NCBI RefSeq assembly: GCF_012489685.1
Contig: NC_080046.1
Span: 64,371,984 to 64,435,983, forward strand
Source: Lotus japonicus
Taxonomy: Eukaryota > Streptophyta > Magnoliopsida > Fabales > Fabaceae
DNA: 64,000 bases
Direction of reading: 5' to 3'
How positions within the stretch are numbered: position 1 is the first letter of the stretch; each line of letters opens with the position of its first letter. The notes below the pieces were generated by a model. That model was not told the DNA's origin. It made no database searches and was given only the letters and a program-made list of their open reading frames with translations. Of the stretch, positions 1-10,632 are shown piece by piece. The position numbers and the translations under genes were made by a program.

Positions 1-1225
1 AATTGGCCCAAGAGAATACATTATTTGACAAAATAATAATCTAGAAACATAACATTCCTTAATCCTTACGGAGCTTGTTCACTTAAGGGTCAGAAGTCTA
101 AGATGTGAACATAATTTGTACAGTAACTTTTTTCAATGGAATCTTAAAATTAAATTTCAGCCCGGCCATTGATTTTCTTGTGATTGTGTCCAACAAATCT
201 TGAAGAATCGATGACATTTAGATTTTTCAATAAAAGATATAGTATATCTTAAAAGCTTGAATTTCACTTATGAAACCGTAACAAACGTGCAGTCAAGAGT
301 TCCCTATCATCTAATTTTTTTGAAACTCCCTATCATCTAATTTAAATATCATAAATCCTAACTCGCTAAAAATATATCCAACACACTATGATGACTCATA
401 CAGAGGAGTGAACACTAATAACTAGTACAACAACAGAGGCAACAATAACTATGGCAACAACAACAAGATTGCTTACCAGAACCAGGAGGAGTTTGAAGAT
501 GAACAAAATGGATTTGAGCCATGAGCTTGAATCATTAGCAAAGTGATGTACTATTGTGCTTTATATTCAAGAATCAAGAAACACAGAGTTGAAAGTATAG
601 GTTAATTATGAAATGCTTTTAATTTTCACTTTTAATAATTCTAGTAAGTCTTGGTTTTGGAACTGCATAATGTCTCTGTCATGATTTGGAACTACCCCAT
701 GAAGTACAAGAGCGTGTGTAATTTTTGCTTATGACATATCAATGTAAGTTGTATAATGTGAATTGAAATGAAGGGCATGTTTGATTGTGTTTTCATTTTT
801 TTTTGTTTTCAAAACTGTTTTATAAAATAATTTTTAAGAACTGTTTTTTAGAACAATACAAAAGAAAACTTGTTTGATTATTAGATTTTGAAAATCGTTT
901 TGGAAATAAAAAAACAAAAAAACTTGTTTGATAAATTTGTTCCAAAAACATGTTTGCCAAAAAAAAAGGTTATTAACATAAATTTATTGAATCAAATTAA
1001 TTTTCTTCATAAGATTTTTATTTTAATTTTCTTCATATATTTTTATAAAATTTGTGTTGTAAAATTGATTTGGATTTTCCAAAGAGATGTGCTATACTTC
1101 TTGAATGTCATCTTATGTACACCATTTACATGATCCTAGTGTTGAAGTATTGATCTTCAAGCTCATTTTCTTCAGTCAAGATTTTTTTATAGACAAATGT
1201 TACTTGTTAGTAATATCAGTAAATT
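1..1225. other. AT-rich intergenic DNA, no gene seen
   Basis: No reading frame here has recognisable protein similarity or a supported splice structure. The stretch near 780-990 is rich in A and T runs. I see nothing functional that I can name. Confidence 0.5.
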
Positions 1226-1320
1226 AGTCCTCCTCAGGGTTCGAATTCTAGATGCTTCACCCTTACTCCTCCAACACTTATGTCCCTAACTCTTATCACT
1301 TGAGCTAACTCTCGGAGACA
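1226..1320 (-). repeat. tRNA-derived SINE fragment
   Basis: Read on the minus strand, this piece has a pol III A-box-like motif (TAGCTCAAGTGATAAGAG) followed by a B-box-like motif (ATTCGAACCC). That is the layout of a tRNA-derived SINE head. The same head occurs on the plus strand near 35571-35680. No clear 3' tail or target duplication was found, so it is treated as a fragment. Confidence 0.55.
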
Positions 1321-1674
1321 ATTTTCACCCAAGTAATCGCCCGGCCAATTGCTTTTCTTGTGATGTTGTGTTAAATGATTATTTTGTTTATTCATTTATA
1401 CTCTTACATTGATTGTGTTTATTCCGTTTAGATTGGATAGAAAATGTGACGACAATGATTAAGAACAAAACGTGTAATTTTGGGAGAATGATAAACAAAA
1501 AATAAATTTAAGGACGAAAAACAAAAATGATATATTTTGCAGGGACTATAAATTTTTTTAAGCCAAAAATATAACTTAACAACAACTGTCACACACAACA
1601 TGTGCGTTTCCCCTCCTTCTCTCATATGAAAATTTCGGAAGATTCTGTTCTCTGTCCATGAAGATTGCTCGAAG

Positions 1675-2256
1675 ATGAAGACGGTGGTCATGCACACCAT
1701 TATTGGAATCTTAGGTTCGTAGTTCATGGCTTTACTCATATTCACAATTTCAACATGATTAGCATACTCAATGTGATTATTTGACTTATGTGTATATTTG
1801 ATTCTTTGATGCATGAAATTTTTATCAATTTTGCTTATTACTTTTACATTTTCTTTTGCAGCAAATGTGATTTCACTAGGAATATTCATTTATACAGCGT
1901 ATGAAAACGATGTCCACATTCTATTCTGTTTCTTGTACTATTTTAATAATGATTACTTACATATAAAATGCAGTCCAATCATTCACCGAATCAAGGTGAA
2001 CAAGGTCGTGCAACACTACAATCCATATTCGTACCTTAAGCTGTTTTTTCAATATGTTCACACGATATCCTTTATTCATCCAAACAACATATTAGTTGTC
2101 ATAATCAATGTCATTGGACTGATTTTGATGCTCATATATCTAAGCATATATTACACTTATGCTACCCCATATAGAAGGGCATGTATAATTAATTTTGGTG
2201 ATGGTAAGAGGGTTTCCTATACTATATTTGGTTTGGTCAGTGATTCAACTAGTTGA
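1675..2256 (+). pseudogene. half-length SWEET (MtN3/saliva) sugar-transporter-like relic
   Basis: Three exons can be joined at 1675-1714, 1862-1898 and 1974-2256, with GT-AG borders and matching phases, giving an open 119-residue protein. The second exon is 37 bp and encodes the NVISLG segment; exon size and place fit plant SWEET genes. The third exon holds a PIIHRIKVNKVV loop and the FIHPNNILVVIINVIGL helix, matching the first MtN3 domain. Full SWEETs have seven membrane helices in two such domains and about 230-300 residues. Here only about three helices remain, and the Trp and Cys normally found in the second helix are absent. The C-terminus is unrelated to SWEETs. A second exon-1-like piece lies at about 2321-2380. 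A decayed gene is most likely, but the frame is intact and a short expressed protein cannot be excluded. Confidence 0.6.
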
Positions 2257-2287
2257 AAATCTCATAAGGTCACATTATTTCTCCTAA

Positions 2288-2380
2288 ATAAAAAAGTTTC
2301 GAAGATTGTGTTTCTTTTTTCGAAGATTGGGACTATGGTGCGCACCATTGTTGGCAGTGATGGTTTGTAGTTGATGCTCC
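2288..2380 (+). pseudogene. second copy of the SWEET-like exon 1 region
   Basis: This piece repeats, with divergence, the 1628-1715 block: the TTTCGAAGATT leader, a short MVRTIVG reading frame, and flanking text. It carries no following exons. It looks like a partial tandem duplication of the 5' end of the upstream SWEET-like relic. Confidence 0.45.
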
Positions 2381-2896
2381 TAGTGTTAATTGCAACATCA
2401 GCATACTTCATTTGCGGGTGAAATTCTAAACTGCATTTGAACCATTTGGTCTTAAATATTGACTGAGTCAATTTATAGACCCTAGCCCGTCTCTAAACCC
2501 GAAGCAACCCGATAATGTGAGGGTCTAACTAGGACCGAACCAATATAAGAGAGGACCGGTTTATTGAGAATCTTAAGGGGAAAAAATTCATTTGATATTA
2601 CTCTTGAAATTTGAAATAATTCATTTGATTAGAAACATTAAATGTTTTTTTATGCTACTAATGCTTAATTGTGTGAAAATGAATGTATAAAAAAGAGTAT
2701 TGTATCTCATAATGCTAATGAATATTAAAGTTAATTCAATAAGTCATGGTTTTATCATCTATATACTAGAAATTCATCAGAAAATGAAATGATAAATTAA
2801 GTGGGTCAAATTCAGAAGAATATTGTACTACATATATGAGGGATGCAATATTAAATGAGTTATAGATAGAAGAAAATGAGATAGAGTTTAATTTCT

Positions 2897-3054
2897 ATGC
2901 ACCGACGGTGTAAAGTTTTTTTACACCATCAACTAATCATATTTCAAGGATGTGAGAAAATCTTTCTTTTTATTTAATTTCATTAATTAACGTGACACAT
3001 CTTTGAAATCTGATTGGTTGACGGTGTAAAAAAAACTTTACATCATCGGTGCAT
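2897..3054. mobile_element. short MITE with long terminal inverted repeats (family A, copy 1)
   Basis: The two ends are inverted repeats of about 60 bp beginning ATGCACCGACGGTGTAAAG. The middle is AT-rich and non-coding. A second copy of the same family lies at 50330-50491. The superfamily was not determined because the target duplication is unclear. Confidence 0.65.
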
Positions 3055-3385
3055 CATCTTTTTCTCATTTGTAAATAGCTTTATTTTTTAAAATAGTTCA
3101 AAAGCTAAAAAAACCAAAAAATATAGGAAAGAATACAGTAATTTTTTTTGACACCGTCTTAAAAGCATCTTTTACCGCTATTCAACTTATACTCTACTGG
3201 TTTAAAAAAAAAAACTTACACTTTATGTTTATTTATATTTCTAGGTCATTATATTTTGTGCACTCATAATATATTGATTGTTCAAAAAAATACAATTGTT
3301 ATTTTTTCCATGATAATATCATGTTTGTCAGAATATTGACTATTGTATTAGACTGTTAGTCATAGTAAAATAATATCATAATATC
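3055..3385. other. intergenic, nothing recognised
   Basis: AT-rich sequence with A/T runs. No gene or clear repeat structure is seen. Confidence 0.5.
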
Positions 3386-3755
3386 ATGTTTTTCTGTACT
3401 TTTGTAGAATATGATAAACATAAAAATAAAAAATAAATGTTTTCATTTTCACCGGTGAAGATAAAAACGATAAAAAGTAGTGAGATGAAAAGCAGTGGTG
3501 TTGGTGGCGACGGTGACGGTGACTGTGATGGTAGTGGCAATGAAAATGAAAACAGAAACTCAAAACAAACATGTTTTTCTGTACTTTTGTAGAATATGAT
3601 AAACATAAAAATAAAAAATAAATGTTTTCATTTTCACCGGTGAAGATAAAAACGATAAAAAGTAGTGAGATGAAAAGCAGTGGTGTTGGTGGCGACGGTG
3701 ACGGTGACTGTGATGGTAGTGGCAATGAAAATGAAAACAGAAACTCAAAACAAAC
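3386..3755. repeat. perfect 185-bp tandem duplication
   Basis: The unit at 3386-3570 is repeated directly at 3571-3755, with no difference that I can see by eye. Each unit includes a short GC-richer GGTGACGGTGACTGTGATGG-type core inside AT-rich DNA. Lack of divergence suggests a recent duplication. Long antisense frames here are a by-product of the repeat. Confidence 0.8.
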
Positions 3756-4100
3756 ATGTTTTCTAAATTTAAAAAAAAATTGAAAATAAAAGGTATGTTT
3801 TGAGGAAATAAGATCAGATTTTCTTTTCTTTTCAAACGAAACAATCTCTAGCATTGAAAATATAAGGTGTATTACTATAGGAGAAAACATTATTTACAAC
3901 TTCAATTACGACCTAATCGCATTCATAAAGAGAAAAACAAAATTGAACTCAAATGTCAATAAACAAAATTAGAATAACACTAACCATAATCATATACGAC
4001 ATTGTTGTTGTATTGTTTTGTCCACATTCATTCATTTAAAGGACTAAAAGTCAGCTAAACGGCACTTACATCATGAAAAATGTATTGTAAATAAAAGAGC

Positions 4101-4928
4101 AATTCGCAATATTACAAAGTCATCAATAATACATATCAAAGCTCACCGACAACAATGTAGGTTGTGTTTGTATAGTAGTTGGGGTAAACGTAAAGCATGT
4201 TGGACTCAACCCAACAATGAAGTTTCATCTACTTTCATATCTTAGAAATTGAGAATTTAAGCTGGATCTAAGTTCTAACTGATGTGAACAAATATACAAA
4301 CTCGCACTTAAGAGAAACCAAAGCAAAACAAACAAACCAAAGTTGTTGTTGTATGAAGTTCAGATTTGGATTTGGTGGAAGTTGATAAATGATAAGCCAT
4401 CAAAGACACTAGTAGCCTAAGATTCAACAATTGTTAATTCTTCTTTTGGGTCTGTTTCTTTTTGTCCAAATTTTTTGTAATGATTGGGCCCGTTGGAGCC
4501 CAATAAGACTACCCAAGCCCATAGCCTCATAACCATAGGAATCAAAAAAATTCGGAGAAGAAAACAAAATAGCAAAACCCCAACAACGAAGACCCTGCGG
4601 TTTTCTGGTACCTCAGCCTCAAAACGATGTCCGCCGCCTCCTGAGTAGCCGGTGCGGCGAATGTAGCCGCCGGAGCTAGAGCAAGACCAACACGATCACT
4701 CTTTGGAATCCCAAACAAAGCTCAATCTCCAATCGCAGTGCTTTTAGGTAACGGCGTTGAACTCCTTTGTCTGTTGTTGTCTCTGATGATTTACCATCAA
4801 AACCTAATCCAATTTGGTTGAAATGTTTGGGGACAGGTTGCCGGTGGAGATGAGTTTCTGCGTCGAATCGATGCTTCCTTACCACTCTGCAACTGCTTCC
4901 GCATTGCTCACTTCCATGCTCTCTGTGT
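4101..4928 (+). repeat. direct segmental duplication, left copy
   Basis: This 0.8-kb segment matches 10633-12712 in the same orientation, apart from a transposon present only in the right copy. It contains upstream flank, exon 1, intron 1 and part of exon 2 of an NFD6-like gene, and ends abruptly inside exon 2 at about 4928. The two copies flank the CLC gene. Confidence 0.85.
4627..4928 (+). pseudogene. truncated NFD6 pseudogene
   Basis: This is the broken paralogue of the NFD6 gene at 12389. The start codon is kept, but about 24 bp of exon 1 are missing relative to the intact copy. The codon matching CGA in the intact copy is TGA (4642-4644), so translation would stop after five residues. 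The exon 1 donor (after 4747) and the exon 2 acceptor (before 4837) remain. The exon 2 text for the [14 protein letters not shown] segment is readable up to about 4928, where homology ends before the SYGWTPEG motif. C-to-T changes explain the stop. Non-functional with high confidence. Confidence 0.85.
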
Positions 4929-5563
4929 TAGTTAAAGGGTTAGCTAAATGTTAGTTTTTATTGTTATTTTGATAATAACATATTTGACTACAAGATTACA
5001 GAAATTGAGTTTAAGCATTATTTATCTTTCCATTTACAGTGAAGGAGTATTTAATTTGCAAGTTTTAAAAAGAAAACATAGATATAGATATTAAGTTTAA
5101 ATTTGAAACAAAGATGTGGAAACTAATTTAATTAAAAGTTGATTTTGTATAACGAATATTTAGTAGATAAGCTCAATTAGTAGATAAGGAATTCATAATA
5201 AATAGTAGTTAATGACTTAATGCTGAGATTTCATAGTCTTTACATATATATCATTCGTGACTCATAAATCATAGTAACGGTGACGACATCACACACCACA
5301 TTTTTTTCTCTCCATCTCATCCTTCTTATCACATATTATTTATTTTTATTCCTTTCCTATCAGATCACCCTCCAGTGTTCACCAAATATTTTGGTATTTA
5401 TATGTGTTTCCCCAACTCCAAACAAATTTGGGAGCCGGAGTACGAATGAATGTGTCATCTGGCTGGAAAATCCGCCGCAAAATAAGTACGAGAATTTGAT
5501 TTGGTTCGATGATGAGAGGTAGAGATAGTTAAAATCATTCATTTTGTTTGAAAGAGTGAAAAG
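4929..5563 (+). other. upstream region and 5' leader of the CLC gene
   Basis: AT-rich DNA between the broken NFD6 copy and the CLC start codon. It presumably holds the CLC promoter and 5' untranslated region. A TATA-like ATATAT run lies near 5245, but I cannot place the transcription start. Confidence 0.4.
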
Positions 5564-8500
5564 ATGGAAGAGAGAGTAGACGAAGAAAGGATCGACATAC
5601 AGCAGCCATTGCTTGTGAGAAGAGCATCTATAAACAACACTTCCCAGGTCGCCATTGTTGGAGCCAATATATCTCCAATTCAGAGTCTTGATTACGAGTA
5701 TGCACCTCTCTTCTTCTTTTCTACATATCATATCATATAATTATAATAATTATTATTTTATAATTATGGCTTGCCCTTTCCCCCCAAAAATTAATGTCCG
5801 TTTTGGTGCTTTTATGGCGGAGATTTTGAAAACTTTGTTATGTTCACTGCTCTCAATTTGATTGTTTAATTTCTTTTTGAAATCAGAGGTCTGTGGTAAA
5901 CCTTTGTGAGAAGTACTTGTTTTGATTGTTGTCTCTGCCTTTGGAGTCAAATTTCGTGTCTTCAGTCAATTTCTTTTATTTGTTAGAGGAAGTATATATA
6001 ATTATGGATAATAATTGAAATTCAATCTCATTCTTAAAAAAAAAAATTAGATAAGATGAATTCAATTATTTAAACTAATTTAAACTAAAACATTATTTAA
6101 ACTAATTTTTTGATTCAATTTTTAAATCTAGATAACTTATTTTCTCCAAATCTTATCTCTTATTTGAATTCAAATATCATTAGGCAAAAACTTGTCGCTT
6201 AATATTCAAAACAAAAGATGAATATCATTGAGTTTTCAGTTATTTTAAAACTACTTTAATAAACTTTTATCTTATTGAGATAAATCTTATCTCTTAAGGT
6301 TTGGAATATAAGATGAATATTTTTTTGGTTACAAGAGGAAGTTGGAATATAAGATGAATATAATCATCATTTCCTTTATTTTAAAATTTAATTTGATTTT
6401 TTATCCAATGTAAATTCATGAAAATTAAAAATAAAATTGAAATTTAATATGTAATAGTGGATAAAAGGATGAATAAGTATTAGAAACTTTCCAACTTTAT
6501 GAGTCAGGTTACGTGATCAAAAGAGAATAATCAGAAAAATAGTGTTTAGTGTGTACCATCCATGTTAGCTATAAATGATCGATAAAGAGCAAGAACAGGA
6601 GGTCGATCCCATGAACATTAATTTATGGTTTTATTGAAGTAATATATTGATTTTGATTAGTGATGCATTATATGTATGTTATTTAACAAAGCAAGTATGA
6701 TTTTGCAAACGCAGGATAATTGAGAATGATGTTTTTAAGCAGGACTGGAGATCTCGAACAAAGAGTGAAATATACCAGTACATTGTCCTAAAGTGGACTC
6801 TGGTACTTCTTATTGGTGTATTTACAGGGCTAGTTGGCTTCTTTAATAACCTTGCAGTTGAGAACATTTCTGGTTTCAAGCTTTTAGTCACCAACAAGCT
6901 GATGCTGAGCAACAATTATCATGAGGCATTTGCAGTGTATGTTGGCAGTAACATTTTGTTAGCGGTTGGTGCTGCAGCATTGTGTGGTTACATTGCCCCT
7001 GCAGCAGCTGGGTCTGGCATACCTGAGGTGAAGGCATACCTGAATGGTATAGATGCACATGCTATATTGGCTCCAACCACCTTATTCGTAAAGATATTTG
7101 GATCAATTTTAGGGGTTGCTGCAGGATTTGTTGTGGGGAAAGAAGGACCAATGGTACACACTGGAGCTTGCCTTGCGAATTTGCTGGGACAAGGAGGTTC
7201 TAAAAAATACAAGCTGACGTGGAAATGGCTGAGATACTTTAAAAATGACAGAGATCGAAGGGATCTCATCACATGCGGTGCAGCTGCAGGGGTTGCCGCT
7301 GCGTTTCGTGCCCCTGTTGGCGGCGTCCTTTTCGCACTTGAAGAAGCAGCTTCATGGTGGAGGAGTGCTCTTCTGTGGCGCACTTTCTTCACAACGGCGG
7401 TTGTTGCGGTAGTGCTGAGAGGGTTTACACAAATATGTGAGGGAGCTGCTGGGAAATGTGGGCTTTTTGGGAAAGGAGGTCTCATAATGTTTGATGTTAA
7501 TTCAGCAGATCCCGTGTATAGCACACCTGATCTCGTAGTAGTTGTGTTTCTTGGAGTTATAGGAGGTCTTATGGGAAGCCTTTACAATTACCTTGTGGAT
7601 AAGGTGGTTCGCACTTACACTAGTATAAACGAGAGAGGCCCCATCTTCAAAATTCTACTTGTCATCATAATTTCCCTTGTCACCTCTTGTATTCGCTTCG
7701 GCCTTCCAATATTGGCATCAAATTGCATCCCCTGTCCATCACTGAATAACTGTCCAACCGTAACCGCTGCCCTCTCACAGTGTCCGCCTAACCACTACAA
7801 TGACCTCACCTCTCTCTTTTTCACCACTAATGATGATGCTATCCGTAACCTCTTCACTGCTGGCAGCCCTGACAACACCACATTTCAGATTTCTAGTCTC
7901 GTCATTTTTTTCATCGCAATATACATGCTTGGAGTTGTCACTTACGGTGTTGCCATCCCCTCTGGCCTCTTCATTCCTGTCATACTTGCTGGAGCTTCAT
8001 ATGGGCGTCTTGTGGGGACTCTCTTGAGTCCATTCACTACTCTTGATACCGGCTTGTTTGCCCTCCTTGGAGCTGCATCCTTTCTTGGTGGCACCATGAG
8101 AATGACTGTTTCCCTCTGTGTCATACTTCTTGAGCTCACTAATAACCTGCTCATGCTCCCTTTGCTCATGCTTGTTCTCCTCATTTCAAAGACAGTGGCT
8201 GATTGTTTCAACAAAGGTGTTTATGATCAGATTGTCAAGAGTAAGGGGCTACCTTTTATGGAGAAACATGCAGAGCCCTACATGAGGCATTTAATTGCTA
8301 GTGATGTTGTTTCTGGCCCCTTGTTCACTTTTTCTGGGGTTGAAAAAGTGGGCAACATTATGCATGCTTTGAAGGTCACAGGACATCATGGCTTTCCTGT
8401 GGTTGATGAGCCTCCTTTCTCGGATGCTCCTCAGTTGTCTGGGCTGGTTTTGAGGTCTAATCTGCTTGCACTTCTTAAGCACAGGACATTGTTCACAAGG

Positions 8501-8978
8501 GAGAAGGTCATAACAGAGCCTGCCATTGTGAGAAGGTTAAAGGCAAGTGATTTTGCAAAGCCAGGTTCAGGCAAAGGGATGAAATTGGAGGATTTAGACA
8601 TTTCAGAAGAGGAGATGGAAATGTTTATTGATCTTCATCCGATTACCAATTCGTCACCGTATACAGTGGTGGAAACAATGTCTCTTGCAAAAGCTGCTGT
8701 TCTTTTTAGGGAGCTTGGCCTCAGGCACTTGTTGGTGGTGCCTAAGACACCCGGTGTAAGTAGTTTCTGTTCTCTATCTCTCTCTCACAGACACACTCTG
8801 TTGTGTTATTGTTCATTTTTATTTTGTACTATTAATTATTGGTATATATTGTTAATATTAATCCAATTAATTGATTATTTCATTGCAGAGGGCTCCAATT
8901 GTTGGAATCCTGACAAGGCATGATTTCATGGCTGATTATGTCTTGGGACTATTCCCTCACCTCAACCCCCACAAGTAG
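5564..8978 (+). CDS. CLC-c: CLC-c/CLC-g type chloride channel/transporter, intact, 3 exons
   Basis: Exons 5564-5697, 6715-8755 and 8889-8978 join in frame to 754 residues, close to the usual plant CLC length of about 760-790. Plant CLCs of this clade move anions across endomembranes, chiefly the vacuolar membrane. The selectivity motif reads GSGIP (residues 144-148). Ser at the second position is the chloride-type residue, where nitrate exchangers such as AtCLC-a have Pro. The gating Glu is in GKEGP (E188) and the proton Glu in the FALEE segment (E255), so Cl-/H+ exchange is plausible. Two CBS domains fill the C-terminal part, ending in PIVGILTRHDF and a short LFPHLNPHK tail. The C-terminal region is closest to AtCLC-c and AtCLC-g. 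The start was chosen because the first exon gives the short N-terminal MEERVDEERIDIQQPLL extension with a possible dileucine. Gene lies between two copies of an NFD6 segment. Confidence 0.93.
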
Positions 8979-9433
8979 CTAGAGGATTCAAGTCAAGCTG
9001 ATCAATTTTGCAGTCAATATATCATCTTTAATCGAATTCTTTTATATGTACTAGAGACTAATCTAGATCTTTACTTGTTCTAGTTAGGCCGACGATGTGA
9101 GACATGATGATATGAATTTTATTTCTCTGTTTCTTTGTTTTGAGCTAGTTCTGATTTGGCATAGATTGTCACTATTATTTTGTCAATTAAAATCAAGCTG
9201 TCCATTTGAAATCTACTACTATTTACAACTGAAGAAATGATGCTTCTTTCTTTTATCTCTTTTTTATTTTCGTCATTTAATTCTCTTTTTTGAAAAACTA
9301 CAAAAACCATTTTACTTCGACATTTAAATCGTCTTTCTAATTTTCTAATATGAAACTAACTAAATTGATATTTAACACAATCCATTTGGATGAGACAACC
9401 CGAATTACCACTTTATATATAGATGATCGGGTA
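8979..9433. other. CLC 3' flank
   Basis: AT-rich sequence after the CLC stop codon, likely holding the 3' untranslated region. No other gene is seen. Confidence 0.45.
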
Positions 9434-9953
9434 ACTTTTTAGTACTGTCCCAATTGAGACAGTTTCAAAACAGTCTCATACTAAACCAATATAAATATGA
9501 CACATGTTATTAGATATTTTGAATTTAATATTTTTCAAAATATATATATTTTAATCTCAGTTAATCTGCATTCTTATATTTTATTTCATAAATTCCATAA
9601 AAATGATAAAGGAACCACTAGATTTAAAGTTAAATGTTGATTAAGATTTATGAATTTGGATTTAAATAATAATTTGTGATAGTTTTTGGAATAAAATATT
9701 AAATATTAAATGATGAAGATTAAAAAATAAAATGTGTTAAATGTTATGGGTTAAATTGTAGTCTTGAGAAGAAAGTATAATGATGTAGATTAATTGAGAC
9801 TAAAATTTAGTTTAGTAAAATGTTGATGTTGAAAAATCAAATATTTGGTGACTGTTAAAAAAATAAAAAAATAATTAACACGTGTCATGAGTTTATTGGT
9901 TGCATTTGAGACTGTTTTGAAACTGTCTCAATTGAGACAATGTCGAAGAGGTC
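9434..9953. mobile_element. non-coding element with about 65-bp terminal inverted repeats
   Basis: The left end contains CAATTGAGACAGTTTCAAAA and the right end contains its inverted counterpart, with similarity continuing for about 65 bp into ACACATGTTA-type sequence. The middle is AT-rich and non-coding. I could not settle the exact ends or target duplication, so the superfamily is open. Confidence 0.65.
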
Positions 9954-10173
9954 ATCTGGATGATCTTGGTAGTTCTCAATCTAACCCTATTGAAATCTCT
10001 TCCAATAGTTGTCGACGACTTGAGTTGGCTACAATTAAACTGTGTCATTAATGTTATTGTTGACAAAATCACTGATACCTGAGTCCATCAATAAAAGGGG
10101 GACACTTTATTGCAGGCCATAATTGTTGGCAAGCAATTCCACCAAAAGCGTGGCTGAATAGCCATCAATAATA

Positions 10174-10487
10174 CTCCCTCCGTTCCAAAATGTAAGTTGT
10201 TTTAGAATTTGTACTATATTCCAAAATATAAGTTGTTTTGCAAAATTAATGCACTTTTTCTTTCTTTCTTCCTTATATACTCTCATTTAATATTATTTCT
10301 CTTAATTACCACCTTCAATTTTCACCTATCACAACTCTCATTATCCACTTAACCAATAATAACATTTCTCTCTCCTTAATATAACACAACTTTAAATAGG
10401 GGTATTTTAATCAAAAAAATTATCAATTAATGAGCTCTTAAACAATGTGCACAAGCTAAAACAACTTATATTTTGGAACAGAGGGAG
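10174..10487. mobile_element. Stowaway-like MITE, 314 bp
   Basis: The ends are inverted repeats starting CTCCCTCCGTTCCAAAAT, with about 30 bp similarity, flanked by TA on both sides. A TA target and CTCCCTCCGT ends are the pattern of Tc1/mariner-related Stowaway elements of plants. It has no coding capacity. Confidence 0.85.
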
Positions 10488-10632
10488 TACCTTTTTTTAA
10501 AAGAAATCGTATTCCTGATGGCCTAGTTGTTCGTAATTGCAAAATTTTGCTATGATCTCCGAAATCCAATTTCTCGTCGGTAATAGTGAGTTTTATTGTA
10601 GTAAGAACATCCATATCAAAGAAAAAAATAAT

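Noticed and set aside
3384..3890. Antisense 168-codon frame rich in His, Ser and Phe
   Set aside because: Generated by the perfect 185-bp tandem duplication; no domain, not a gene.
6988..7524. Minus-strand 178-codon frame opposite the CLC gene
   Set aside because: It overlaps the conserved CLC coding exon entirely and has no protein similarity; a shadow frame.
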